Notes: generated from the sequence alone by a model not told the origin. 5,460 nt of DNA from an uncultured Rhizobiaceae group bacterium (GCA_905479965.1 CAJQOR010000005.1:1-5460); one strand, 5' to 3'; shown: positions 1 to 5,460, counted from the first letter of the stretch. Numbers and translations are program-made.

Positions 1-532
1 CTCAAAAGCACTCCTTGCAGACGCTGGTTATCCGGATGGATTTTCCTTTGGGCTTATGTGCCCGAATGATCGTTACATCAATGATGAAGCCATTTGCCGT
101 GCTGCAGCTTCAATGCTTGCAAAAATCGGTGTAGATGCAAAATTATCAACCATGCCTGTTCGTGCTTACTGGCCTGAGCTTCGTGCTGATAACTTTGATA
201 TGTATCTACTAGGTTGGTCACCAGGTACATTTGATGCAGAGCACCCAATTCGTTTCTTGGCTTCAACGCCAAACAGCGAGAAGAAACTTGGTTCATGGAA
301 CTTCGGCGGTTACTCAAATGCACGTGTTGATGAATTGCTTCCGATGATCCAAACGGAAGTTGATGATGCAAAACGTCAGGGCATGGTGGATGAAGCGCAC
401 AAGCTTATCCAAGATGAAGTTGCTTACGTTCCAATGTATGTGCAGCCGTTGATCTGGGCTACAAAGGACAATATTTCACTCACACAAAGAACGGATAACT
501 TCTTTATCCTACGCTGGGTTACAGTGAACTAA
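1..532 (+). CDS. ABC transporter solute-binding protein, peptide/nickel type (SBP_bac_5), C-terminal part
   Basis: The gene enters from the left edge; reading codons from base 2 gives 176 residues and a TAA stop. The first residues, LLADAGYPDGF, form the motif that in SBP_bac_5 (DppA/OppA-like) proteins opens the C-terminal lobe. Next come a region like 'AASMLAKIGVDAKLS' and 'LLGWSPGTFDAEHPIRFL', then 'NFGGYSNARVDELL' and the closing helix 'EAHKLIQDEVAYVPMY', all in the family order. The family binds peptides, nickel or related solutes in the periplasm and passes them to an ABC permease. The ligand cannot be told from this part. About two thirds of a normal protein of roughly 500-540 residues, including the signal peptide, lies outside the window. 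No permease gene follows: the next gene is convergent, so partner genes, if linked, lie upstream. The ATG at 56 is internal, not the start. Confidence 0.93.
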   Translation, partial: SKALLADAGYPDGFSFGLMCPNDRYINDEAICRAAASMLAKIGVDAKLSTMPVRAYWPELRADNFDMYLLGWSPGTFDAEHPIRFLASTPNSEKKLGSWNFGGYSNARVDELLPMIQTEVDDAKRQGMVDEAHKLIQDEVAYVPMYVQPLIWATKDNISLTQRTDNFFILRWVTVN

Positions 533-550
533 GCTTTTCAAGCGCACATT

Positions 551-583
551 AAAAAGGCCTGTCAGATTAACGGGCCTTTTTTT
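551..583. terminator. Intrinsic terminator, probably bidirectional
   Basis: AAAAAGGCC (551-559) pairs with GGCCTTTTT (573-581) across a 13-base loop and is followed by more T residues. The A-tract before the stem gives the same A-stem-T form on the other strand. It lies 18 bases past the stop of the solute-binding protein gene and 30 bases past the end of the convergent PhzF-like gene, so it can serve both. Confidence 0.85.
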
Positions 584-612
584 ATTCCTAGATGAATACA
601 ATTGCGCAGCAG

Positions 613-1443
613 TTAGATTTTTCTGGTCGTTCCCGATACTTTGATTGCACTGCCAATCTCATCAGAAAACTCCGCTTTTAAAACAGAGCGCTGGCCCATA
701 TCTTCACCTTGAATGATTTTAATCTTGTTCTCATGAGGCCAATTGATATCACGCAGATAGCCAGAAAATGCTGCAGCGGCTGCACCCGTTGCAGGGTCTT
801 CCACTACTCCACCTGATGCAAACGCATTACGAACATCAAACAGTTGGTCATTATTGATAAAGACCAGCATGATAGTTACGATGCCATGTTTGCGCATAAA
901 CTCACGACCTTCATTGAGATCGTAGGACATGCTTTTTAAATCTTTACGATCACGCAAACAAATTACAAAATGATCAGCGCCTGCATGTATTCTTGCAGGA
1001 GATATGCTCGAATTTAATTGTGAACGATTCAACCCAAAAAGATCGAGAATCAAACTGGTTTGCGCGTTCGATAATTCTTTGCTGTGGGTAGGGGGTGAAT
1101 ATAATGACGCGCTATATTGTCCCCTAGCACTAGAACCAACAACAGCGATATCCGCATCATTAAGGTTCAAATCATAACGCGCTTCTCCATGAAGCTCTGC
1201 TAGACATGCCCCCAGGGCAATTGTTGCGTGACCACAAAACGGAACTTCTGTTTCTGGGGAAAAATAACGCGTGCGCCAACTCCCATTGGCTTGCCTAACT
1301 GAAAACACTGTTTCTCAGTAACCGATCTCAGCTGCAAGTTTCTGCATTTTTGCATCGCTCGGCATTTCGTTTAAAAGCGCTACTCCTGCTGGATTACCCC
1401 CGGTCTTACCATCAGAAAAAGCCGCTATCCGCTGAATATCCAT
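613..1443 (-). pseudogene. PhzF-family isomerase/epimerase, interrupted by an in-frame TGA
   Basis: The uninterrupted part (613-1308) encodes 231 residues with PhzF hallmarks: 'FSPETEVPFCGHATIALG' (His about residue 72 of the full protein) and 'EDPATGAAAAAFSGYL' (Asp about 216). Reading the same frame upstream recovers the missing N-terminus: an ATG at 1443-1441, then MDIQRIAAFSDGK, the GNPAGV motif, and 'LAAEIGY-stop-ETVF'. The whole frame is 276 codons, normal for the family, with one TGA at codon 43 (1317-1315). PhzF proteins usually have Ser here (SET), so TCA to TGA is the simplest change. The next codon, Glu44, matches the family's catalytic Glu. Restarting at the GTG at 1308 would lose the N-terminus and this Glu, so that product should be inactive. 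A purine-rich AAAGGTTGGA lies just upstream of the ATG. PhzF itself acts in phenazine synthesis; relatives have varied or unknown substrates, and no phenazine genes are nearby. A sequencing error could also explain the stop. Confidence 0.85.
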
Positions 1444-1475
1444 CGTGTATTCCAACCTTTGAAAGATACCTATAC

Positions 1476-1490
1476 TCTCATAAAATGAGA
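1476..1490. promoter_or_regulatory. Small perfect dyad upstream of the PhzF-like gene (possible operator)
   Basis: TCTCAT and ATGAGA form a 6-bp inverted repeat around AAA, 33-47 bases upstream of the predicted ATG at 1443. The position would suit a repressor or activator site, but no -35/-10 pair can be assigned with confidence. In such AT-rich sequence a 6-bp dyad may be chance. Confidence 0.25.
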
Positions 1491-1633
1491 CCGACTATCT
1501 CATATTATGCACTTCAAGCTATATATTATTCGTATATCGGCTGCAATGAGTGAACCATATAGACGTCCAACTTTGGTCAACACATATACATCCATAGTAT
1601 AATTCAAAAATATCAGATACTTAGCATATTTCT

Positions 1634-1673
1634 CAACTCAAACAAGCGAATATATGTCGCTCATTGAGTGTTG
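1634..1673. repeat. Composite stem-loop in the spacer
   Basis: The outer stem pairs CTCAA (1637-1641) with TTGAG (1664-1668), extended by CAA/TTG past a two-base TG bulge. The inner stem pairs AGCGA (1645-1649) with TCGCT (1657-1661) around a 7-base loop. That gives 13 pairs over 40 bases with a small internal loop. No T-tract follows on either strand, so it is not a standard intrinsic terminator. The role is unknown; it could be an RNA 3' structure or a protein site. Confidence 0.35.
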
Positions 1674-1757
1674 CATCTTAATAAATTTCAACCGTTAAAC
1701 TAATTGATAACATCTATTAAATTGTCAATTTTCGCCTTGAGTCAAATAGTCCTCTTC

Positions 1758-1781
1758 AATTAAGTTTACGCGTAGTTAATT
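1758..1781. repeat. Imperfect palindrome centred on TACGCGTA
   Basis: TACGCGTA (1767-1774) is a perfect 8-bp palindrome flanked by AATTAA on the left and TTAATT on the right, offset by GTT against G. It lies 27-50 bases beyond the stop codon of the IalB-like gene. It could be a weak transcript-end structure or a protein-binding site, but no T-rich run follows on the minus strand. Confidence 0.25.
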
Positions 1782-1807
1782 TTGACATCCCGCATTGGTG
1801 GAAATGG

Positions 1808-2392
1808 CTAGCGCAATCCGCGTTTATCGCTTTGTGTTTGAAGATTAGTCAACGCGTTATCAAATTTTGAAATTCCCCATTCGAGCACTTGGTCAGTCCC
1901 ATGGCGGTCGTTAAAGTCGGACACGAGCATAGGGTCCTTCATTGTCGTTCCGGCCATGCTTTGGATAAAACGATCAGCATCGTCTCCCGTTAAAAAGCAC
2001 TCACCGCGCTCCAAACATTGGTTTGGGTCATAATCCCAAACAACTTTATCTCCATCAACGACCGTAAGAGACGCGCCATTAAATGTTGTTCCAGGCTCTA
2101 TACCGAACTCAATTTTATAGCCCTGCCCTTCTGGCTCGATAAAAACAAATTGCGCGGCAAATTTTGGCGTGGGGCTAAAAACATCAACGTAGCGAATATA
2201 ACAACGTTCGACTTTTTCGCCTTTTCGAATAGCTTCATCACAAATTGTGTCCCAAAGACCAAATGGCTTATAATGCGTGACCACCCAATCACCGGGGGTA
2301 TCATTGCCGTCAGCATCGGTGGCAAACGCAGTTGGTACGTTTGATAACGCAAGGACAGATAAAAAACCGACGATAGTTACGATCTTATTCAT
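1808..2392 (-). CDS. Secreted invasion-associated locus B (IalB)-like protein
   Basis: The protein has 194 residues and ends in TAG. The N-terminus is a classic signal peptide: MNK, a hydrophobic core to about residue 17, then PTAFA with likely cleavage after Ala24. The mature part starts with an acidic stretch and 'GDWVVTHYKPFGLWDTICDE', then 'ERCYIRYVDVFSP', 'KFAAQFVFI' and 'FGIEPGTTF', a pattern I associate with alphaproteobacterial IalB-family proteins. Four cysteines (51, 64, 126, 132) would allow two disulfides in the periplasm or outside. IalB was named in Bartonella for a role in red-cell invasion; most relatives are in free-living bacteria and their function is unknown, so pathogenicity should not be read from this. 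AAGGGG (2406-2401) lies 8 bases before the ATG and supports the start. The gene is divergent from the exporter gene at 2570 and is followed by the non-coding spacer, so it is probably transcribed alone. Confidence 0.82.
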   Translation of the reverse strand: MNKIVTIVGFLSVLALSNVPTAFATDADGNDTPGDWVVTHYKPFGLWDTICDEAIRKGEKVERCYIRYVDVFSPTPKFAAQFVFIEPEGQGYKIEFGIEPGTTFNGASLTVVDGDKVVWDYDPNQCLERGECFLTGDDADRFIQSMAGTTMKDPMLVSDFNDRHGTDQVLEWGISKFDNALTNLQTQSDKRGLR

Positions 2393-2569
2393 TGATGATA
2401 CCCCTTAAATAGAATTGATATCATTTTATCAGATCCTCATCTCACGAAGGATCATATCCATTCACATTTTCGGCATATGAAGACCCTTTTGCACATTCAT
2501 CAGGAACTCAAATGTATTGATCAATTTTTTGCACTCGTCGGGCGCACCTATCAGTGCTAAATCAGCTAG
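2393..2569. promoter_or_regulatory. Divergent intergenic region between the IalB-like and EamA-like genes
   Basis: This 177-base gap must carry the promoters of both divergent genes. On the minus side a clear AAGGGG ribosome site (2401-2406) serves the IalB-like gene. On the plus side no purine-rich site precedes the ATG at 2570. TTGATCAA (2518-2525) is a short palindrome. I could not place a -35/-10 pair with good spacing on either strand. Confidence 0.4.
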
Positions 2570-3460
2570 ATGGCTATTGTTGATATTCTCATTTTAATTG
2601 TTGTGACCGTGATTTGGGGATTAAACTTTGCCATCTCCAAACTTGGTATGGATCAATTACCGCCACTTATGCTGTCTGCGATGCGTTTTTCAGTTGTCGC
2701 CTTGGCAGTCATTTTCATTCCTCGCCCAAAGATTGACTGGCGCATCATCGCTGGAATTGCGCTTTTTATCGGGACCATCAAATTCTCGCTGTTATTTGTA
2801 GCGCTCGATATTGGCTTTGGTGCTGGTCTTTCCTCCGTTGTCGTTCAAGGTCAGGTGTTCTTTACAATTATTTTGGCATTTTTATTTTTCGGTGAGCGGA
2901 TCGACAAATTTCAATCTGCTGGTCTTTTCGTCGGCTTTACTGGCCTTGCCATTATGGGGTTTGATGAAGGTGGAAGCTTTAACCTGGTGGGGTTCTTTTT
3001 GGTGGTCATCGGCGCGATCTGCTGGGCATGTGCGAATATGCTTTTCCGCCAAACAGGAAATGTGCCAGCAGTTTCCGTGATCGTGTGGGCGAGCCTTTAT
3101 GCATCGGCCCCCATTTGGCTGATCTCATTTTATTTTGAAGGTCCTACCCGCATTTATGATGCCATCACCAATATCGGATCGCTGGGCATTGCTGTCGTAT
3201 TATATGTGTCAATTTTATCAACATTGTTCTGTTATTCATTCTGGGGCAAAATGCTATCGAAATACAAAGCAGCGGACGTTACCCCATTTGCCCTATTAAT
3301 ACCCGTTTCAGGGCTACTGGGCGGCATCATATTGCTTGATGAAAAGATCAGCCTCTTGGCGCAGATCGGCATTGCGACAATCATGGCAGGACTAACCATC
3401 ACAATAATCGGCGGGCGGATCGCCAAGCGCCGCAAAATAGCGCTTAGCAACCAGGTGTAA
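2570..3460 (+). CDS. eamA: EamA-type DMT-superfamily exporter, similar to O-acetylserine/cysteine exporter
   Basis: The protein has 296 residues and is very hydrophobic, with about ten membrane helices arranged as two EamA repeats (roughly residues 5-130 and 140-282). Repeat 1 has the usual 'VIWGLNFAISKLG' opening (WGLNF at 16-20), 'LPPLMLSAMRF' and the closing FFGER (106-110). Repeat 2 has 'ICWACANMLFRQ' (150-161) and closes with LLDEKI (255-260). The Arg/Lys-rich tail IAKRRK (284-289) fits a cytoplasmic C-terminus. The order and wording of these motifs closely follow E. coli EamA (YdeD), which exports O-acetylserine and cysteine pathway metabolites across the inner membrane. Substrates in this large family vary, so the exact substrate is inferred. 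An in-frame TAG sits directly before the ATG, and later in-frame starts would cut the first helix, so the start is firm despite the lack of a clear Shine-Dalgarno sequence. It appears to be monocistronic. Confidence 0.88.
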   Translation: MAIVDILILIVVTVIWGLNFAISKLGMDQLPPLMLSAMRFSVVALAVIFIPRPKIDWRIIAGIALFIGTIKFSLLFVALDIGFGAGLSSVVVQGQVFFTIILAFLFFGERIDKFQSAGLFVGFTGLAIMGFDEGGSFNLVGFFLVVIGAICWACANMLFRQTGNVPAVSVIVWASLYASAPIWLISFYFEGPTRIYDAITNIGSLGIAVVLYVSILSTLFCYSFWGKMLSKYKAADVTPFALLIPVSGLLGGIILLDEKISLLAQIGIATIMAGLTITIIGGRIAKRRKIALSNQV

Positions 3461-3534
3461 AAAGCTTTCAATTGGGGCTGTGATGGCTGGAAAGTATTTC
3501 GCATCCAATCCGCTATAAATAAACCGCTTTTCCC

Positions 3535-3563
3535 TTGACCCACATGCGATTCACCCCTATAAG
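3535..3563 (+). promoter_or_regulatory. Sigma-70-type promoter of rplM-rpsI
   Basis: TTGACC (3535-3540) and TATAAG (3558-3563) are separated by exactly 17 bases. The preceding CC gives the CTTGAC form common in alphaproteobacterial housekeeping promoters. Transcription would start near 3570, leaving a leader of about 160 bases before rplM. The GC-rich GCCGCG after the -10 resembles a discriminator suited to growth-rate or stringent control, which is inferred. Confidence 0.75.
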
Positions 3564-3574
3564 CCGCGACATAG

Positions 3575-3606
3575 ATGTGGTCCATTTTGGGCCGCATTTG
3601 TTTTTG
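3575..3606 (+). promoter_or_regulatory. Hairpin plus T-rich tract at the start of the rplM leader (possible attenuator or r-protein site)
   Basis: As RNA, bases 3575-3583 pair with 3589-3597 (9 pairs, two of them G-U) around the loop AUUUU. UUGUUUUUG follows directly. The hairpin begins about five bases after the predicted transcription start, so it lies in the leader of the ribosomal protein operon. L13 is known to repress its own rplM-rpsI operon in E. coli, so a control element in this leader is plausible. It could equally be a weak terminator-like structure. Confidence 0.45.
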
Positions 3607-3729
3607 TGCATTTAAAATCGGCCATAGAGCTCGAAAATTACACAAATAAAAGCAACAAGAAATGTCCACATGGAGCAGAGCAATTAAGAATTCTGCCCGG
3701 GATTGGATCGAACATAGAAAGAATATTTC

Positions 3730-4194
3730 ATGAAAACCTTTACGCAGAAACCTGCTGAGGTGGAAAAGAAGTGGATCATCATCGACGCTGAAGGCCTCGT
3801 TGTTGGTCGTCTAGCTTCATTGGTTGCCTTGCGTTTGCGCGGCAAGCACAAAGCCACTTTCACTCCACATGTTGACGATGGCGACAACGTTATCATCATC
3901 AATGCCGAAAAAGTCGTTTTGACAGGCAAAAAATACACAGACAAAAAATACTACTGGCACACAGGCTATCCTGGTGGCATCAAAGAGCGTACAGCACGTG
4001 CGATCATTGAAGGCCGTTTCCCAGAGCGCGTTGTTGAAAAAGCGATTGAGCGTATGATCCCACGTGGTCCGCTTGGTCGTCGCCAAATGAAAAACTTGCG
4101 CGTTTATGCCGGTGCTGAGCATCCGCATGAAGCACAATCTCCAGAAGTTCTGGACGTTGCCGCAATGAACCCTAAAAACAAAAGGAGCGCCTAA
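3730..4194 (+). CDS. rplM: 50S ribosomal protein L13
   Basis: The protein has 154 residues, the usual length for L13 in this group. L13 is an early-assembling protein of the large subunit that binds 23S rRNA. The sequence matches throughout: '[17 protein letters not shown]' (14-30), '[12 protein letters not shown]' (36-47), '[15 protein letters not shown]' (54-68) and '[10 protein letters not shown]' (74-83). The family signature '[20 protein letters not shown]' lies at 109-128, followed by EHPHEAQ. The ATG at 3730 gives the typical MKTF start; only a weak purine run (AGAAAGAA, about 3716-3723) precedes it. It is the first gene of a two-gene operon, with rpsI starting two bases after its stop. 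The codons and frame are intact. Confidence 0.98.
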   Translation: MKTFTQKPAEVEKKWIIIDAEGLVVGRLASLVALRLRGKHKATFTPHVDDGDNVIIINAEKVVLTGKKYTDKKYYWHTGYPGGIKERTARAIIEGRFPERVVEKAIERMIPRGPLGRRQMKNLRVYAGAEHPHEAQSPEVLDVAAMNPKNKRSA

Positions 4195-4196
4195 TC

Positions 4197-4742
4197 ATGG
4201 CTGAGCTAGAATCCTTAGCTGAACTTGGTGAAGCAACTGCAGAAGCAGTCGAAGCGGCTCCAGTATATGTTCAAAAACTAGACGACCAAGGTCGTGCATA
4301 TGCAACAGGTAAGCGTAAAGACGCTATCGCCCGCGTTTGGATCAAACCAGGCACAGGTAAAATCACTATTGTTGGCGCACCTTCAAAAAGCTCTGCTCGT
4401 AAAGACAAAGCTGAAGACAAAAAAGTTGTTAGTGGCAGCACTGCACGTGATTACACTGAGTATTTCTCACGCCCTGTACTTCAAATGGTTGTTCTTCAGC
4501 CACTGATTGCTGCAGATCGTGCGACACAATACGATATTGTTGTCACATGTTCAGGTGGTGGTCTTTCTGGTCAAGCTGGTGCTGTTCGTCACGGCGTTTC
4601 AAAAGCTTTGACTAACTACGAGCCTGCGCTGCGCCCAGTCTTGAAAAAAGGCGGCTTCCTTACGCGCGATTCACGTGTTGTTGAACGTAAGAAATACGGT
4701 AAAGCGAAAGCCCGTCGTAGCTTCCAGTTCTCAAAACGTTAA
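4197..4742 (+). CDS. rpsI: 30S ribosomal protein S9, with an unusual internal insertion
   Basis: The protein has 181 residues and is the small-subunit protein whose C-terminal tail reaches the P-site tRNA. Core motifs are all present: '[18 protein letters not shown]' (35-52), '[19 protein letters not shown]' (120-138), '[18 protein letters not shown]' (149-166) and the tail [11 protein letters not shown]. The first 30 or so residues are an acidic/Ala-rich extension of the kind seen in Hyphomicrobiales S9. Between KITIVG (55-60) and YFSRPV (89-94) there are about 23 extra residues, rich in Lys, Asp and Ser, compared with E. coli S9 and with alphaproteobacterial S9 as I recall them. AAAGGAG (4181-4187) inside the end of rplM sits 9 bases before the ATG. 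Only two bases separate the genes, so translation is probably coupled. A strong terminator follows. Confidence 0.97.
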   Translation: MAELESLAELGEATAEAVEAAPVYVQKLDDQGRAYATGKRKDAIARVWIKPGTGKITIVGAPSKSSARKDKAEDKKVVSGSTARDYTEYFSRPVLQMVVLQPLIAADRATQYDIVVTCSGGGLSGQAGAVRHGVSKALTNYEPALRPVLKKGGFLTRDSRVVERKKYGKAKARRSFQFSKR

Positions 4743-4765
4743 GTTTCAGACCTTCAAAAGTTTTC

Positions 4766-4796
4766 AAAGAGGCCGGACACTGTTCCGGCCTTTTTT
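4766..4796 (+). terminator. Intrinsic terminator of rplM-rpsI
   Basis: GGCCGGA (4771-4777) pairs perfectly with TCCGGCC (4784-4790) around a six-base loop, and six T residues follow (4791-4796). The stem ends 48 bases after the rpsI stop. This is the strongest terminator in the window and closes the ribosomal operon before the methyltransferase-like gene. Confidence 0.92.
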
Positions 4797-4836
4797 ATTG
4801 CGTACATATTCGTGCGCCCATGATCTATTTGATCCA

Positions 4837-4867
4837 CTCATGTTTATATGTAAAAAACAAACATGAG
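4837..4867. promoter_or_regulatory. 9-bp inverted repeat upstream of the methyltransferase-like gene
   Basis: CTCATGTTT (4837-4845) and AAACATGAG (4859-4867) are perfect reverse complements around a 13-base A-rich spacer. The element lies between the rpsI terminator and the start at 4915. No T-tract follows, so it is more likely an operator or leader structure than a terminator. No clear -35/-10 pair overlaps it. Confidence 0.4.
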
Positions 4868-4914
4868 AGTATGCCAAGCGAACATCAGGCAGACCAACGT
4901 TAAAGGTTACACAA

Positions 4915-5376
4915 ATGACATTAAGAGATTTGCTTAGAATTTTAGCTTTACGTAACAAGCTATTTCTCAACAAAGCTGCAGATATCTCCGATGTTGAAAA
5001 ATTTGTGTCCGATAATCAAGTTGTCTCCGTTGGTCACGAACTGATTAGAGTTGGTTCAAAGCGAGACGGCGGTTATCTTTTGCCAGATGTGCTTGATGGT
5101 ATTGAAAAGTGCTTCTCCCCCGGGGTCGACATATCATCAGAATTTGAAGATGAATTGGTCGAACGCTATGGTATGGAATGTTTTTTAGCGGATTACTCAG
5201 TTGATGGTCCGGCATCTGAAAACCCATCGTTTCATTTTGATAAAAAATTCCTAGGTGTTCGAAATGATGATCAGTTTATTCGGCTTGAAGATTGGGTTGA
5301 AAAATATCCATTTGCAACAACAGGTCAGAAGTGTCGTGAGCTGCATATTTTTCAACCCAATCTTCAAGCCGAATAA
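4915..5376 (+). CDS. FkbM-type methyltransferase-like protein, N-terminal part, broken by an inverted repeat
   Basis: The open frame gives 153 residues, but only the codons up to about 5344 can belong to the real gene. Codons from about residue 144 (HIFQPNLQAE) are read from the reversed arm and are not natural protein. The visible part has 'LIRVGSKRDGGYLLP' (43-57), 'KCFSPGVDISSEFEDEL' (65-81), 'CFLADYSVDGP' (89-99), 'FHFDKKFLG' (106-114) and IRLEDWVEKY (122-131). I associate this pattern with FkbM-like SAM-dependent methyltransferases often linked to polysaccharide or glycan synthesis. The first two segments would lie around the SAM-binding part. The expected catalytic C-terminal half is missing, since family members usually exceed 220 residues. 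AAAGG (4902-4906) lies 8 bases before the ATG and supports the start. The gene follows the rpsI terminator and appears to be its own unit. The substrate is unknown. Confidence 0.7.
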   Translation: MTLRDLLRILALRNKLFLNKAADISDVEKFVSDNQVVSVGHELIRVGSKRDGGYLLPDVLDGIEKCFSPGVDISSEFEDELVERYGMECFLADYSVDGPASENPSFHFDKKFLGVRNDDQFIRLEDWVEKYPFATTGQKCRELHIFQPNLQAE

Positions 5377-5460
5377 ACTGATCATCATTTCGAACACCTA
5401 GGAATTTTTTATCAAAATGAAACGATGGGTTTTCAGATGCCGGACCATCAACTGAGTAAT
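5192..5460. repeat. Perfect inverted repeat, 116-bp arms with a 37-bp spacer, running to the window end
   Basis: Bases 5192-5307 are matched without a mismatch by the reverse complement of 5345-5460; 5308-5344 is an unpaired spacer. The second arm reaches the last base, so the repeat may continue outside. The left arm is coding sequence of the methyltransferase-like gene (residues about 93-131). The right arm is therefore that gene's antisense strand and ends its frame at 5376. There are no transposase, target-site duplication or IS end signals. A fold-back copy made during amplification or assembly is the simplest explanation. Confidence 0.97.

Larger units (their letters stand above)
1444..1807. 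other. AT-rich non-coding spacer with several small dyads
   Basis: I see no supportable gene in these 364 bases; the short frame that begins inside the PhzF-like gene and ends at 1553 is a shadow. The spacer should hold the promoter of the PhzF-like gene and the 3' end of the IalB-like transcript. Short dyads include TCTCAT-AAA-ATGAGA (1476-1490), TTGAGTCAA (1737-1745), a stem-loop at 1634-1673 and an imperfect palindrome at 1758-1781. I found no tRNA, no CRISPR and no convincing intrinsic terminator here. A TTGACA at 1782-1787 has no -10 partner at a proper distance. Confidence 0.6.

Noticed and set aside
1275..1317. Selenocysteine reading of the TGA in the PhzF-like gene, with a small hairpin (1275-1290) downstream of it
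   Set aside because: The family position is normally Ser, not Cys. The hairpin has only 5 pairs and sits farther from the TGA than usual for a bacterial SECIS. No selenocysteine genes are visible. A search for selA, selB and selC in the genome would settle it.
1315..1317. TGA recoded as tryptophan
   Set aside because: Tryptophan is written TGG throughout the window, no other gene has an internal TGA, and Trp does not fit the Ser-Glu-Thr motif.
1541..1670. Imperfect repeat of a TATAT...ATGAGTG-like segment near 1532-1550 and 1651-1670
   Set aside because: The match needs gaps and several mismatches in AT-rich sequence, so chance is likely.
1782..1787. Consensus -35 box TTGACA on the plus strand
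   Set aside because: No -10 hexamer lies 16-18 bases downstream, and the sequence runs into the 3' end of a minus-strand gene.
2018..2344. 108-codon frame on the plus strand
   Set aside because: It lies entirely antisense to the IalB-like gene, whose signal peptide, cysteines and ribosome site are convincing.
3232..3669. 145-codon frame on the minus strand
   Set aside because: It overlaps the end of the exporter gene and the rplM promoter, has no recognisable motif or ribosome site, and reads as a shadow frame.
5308..5344. Hairpin telomere of a linear replicon at the right end
   Set aside because: The centre of the repeat is a 37-base non-palindromic spacer and the arms are ordinary coding sequence. 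A closed telomere read through should be palindromic through its centre.
1..5460. Mobile element, CRISPR, tRNA or phage gene
   Set aside because: I scanned both strands and saw no transposase or integrase, no spaced direct repeats and no tRNA-like cloverleaf. The only long repeat is the fold-back at the right end.

Overview
The window looks like a piece of an alphaproteobacterial chromosome, most likely Hyphomicrobiales-like. Four things suggest this: the rplM-rpsI pair with a long S9 N-terminus of the rhizobial type, an IalB-like secreted protein, a CTTGAC-type ribosomal promoter, and moderate to low GC. All complete genes end in TAA or TAG and tryptophan is written TGG, so the code is standard. 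Both window ends lie inside genes.

Layout: (1) 1-532 (+) is the C-terminal part of a peptide/nickel-type ABC transporter solute-binding protein. A probably bidirectional terminator at 551-583 separates it from the next, convergent gene. (2) 613-1443 (-) is a PhzF-family isomerase/epimerase gene whose frame is broken by one in-frame TGA (1315-1317), right before the predicted catalytic Glu codon. (3) 1444-1807 is an AT-rich non-coding spacer with several short dyads and one composite stem-loop. (4) 1808-2392 (-) is a secreted IalB-like protein. (5) 2570-3460 (+), divergent from it, is an EamA-type drug/metabolite exporter resembling the O-acetylserine/cysteine exporter. (6) 3535-4796 is the ribosomal protein operon rplM-rpsI with a good promoter, a leader of about 160 nt containing a hairpin, and a strong intrinsic terminator. 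(7) 4915 onward (+) is the N-terminal half of an FkbM-type methyltransferase-like protein, cut short by a perfect 116-bp inverted repeat that runs to the last base of the window.

Apart from the cotranscribed rplM-rpsI pair, the genes do not form a pathway. Transport and secretion genes simply flank a housekeeping operon. I do not see a new multi-gene system. The points most worth checking are the fold-back at the right end (probably an amplification or assembly chimera), the nonsense codon in the PhzF gene, a roughly 23-residue charged insertion in ribosomal protein S9, and the hairpin at the very start of the rplM leader.
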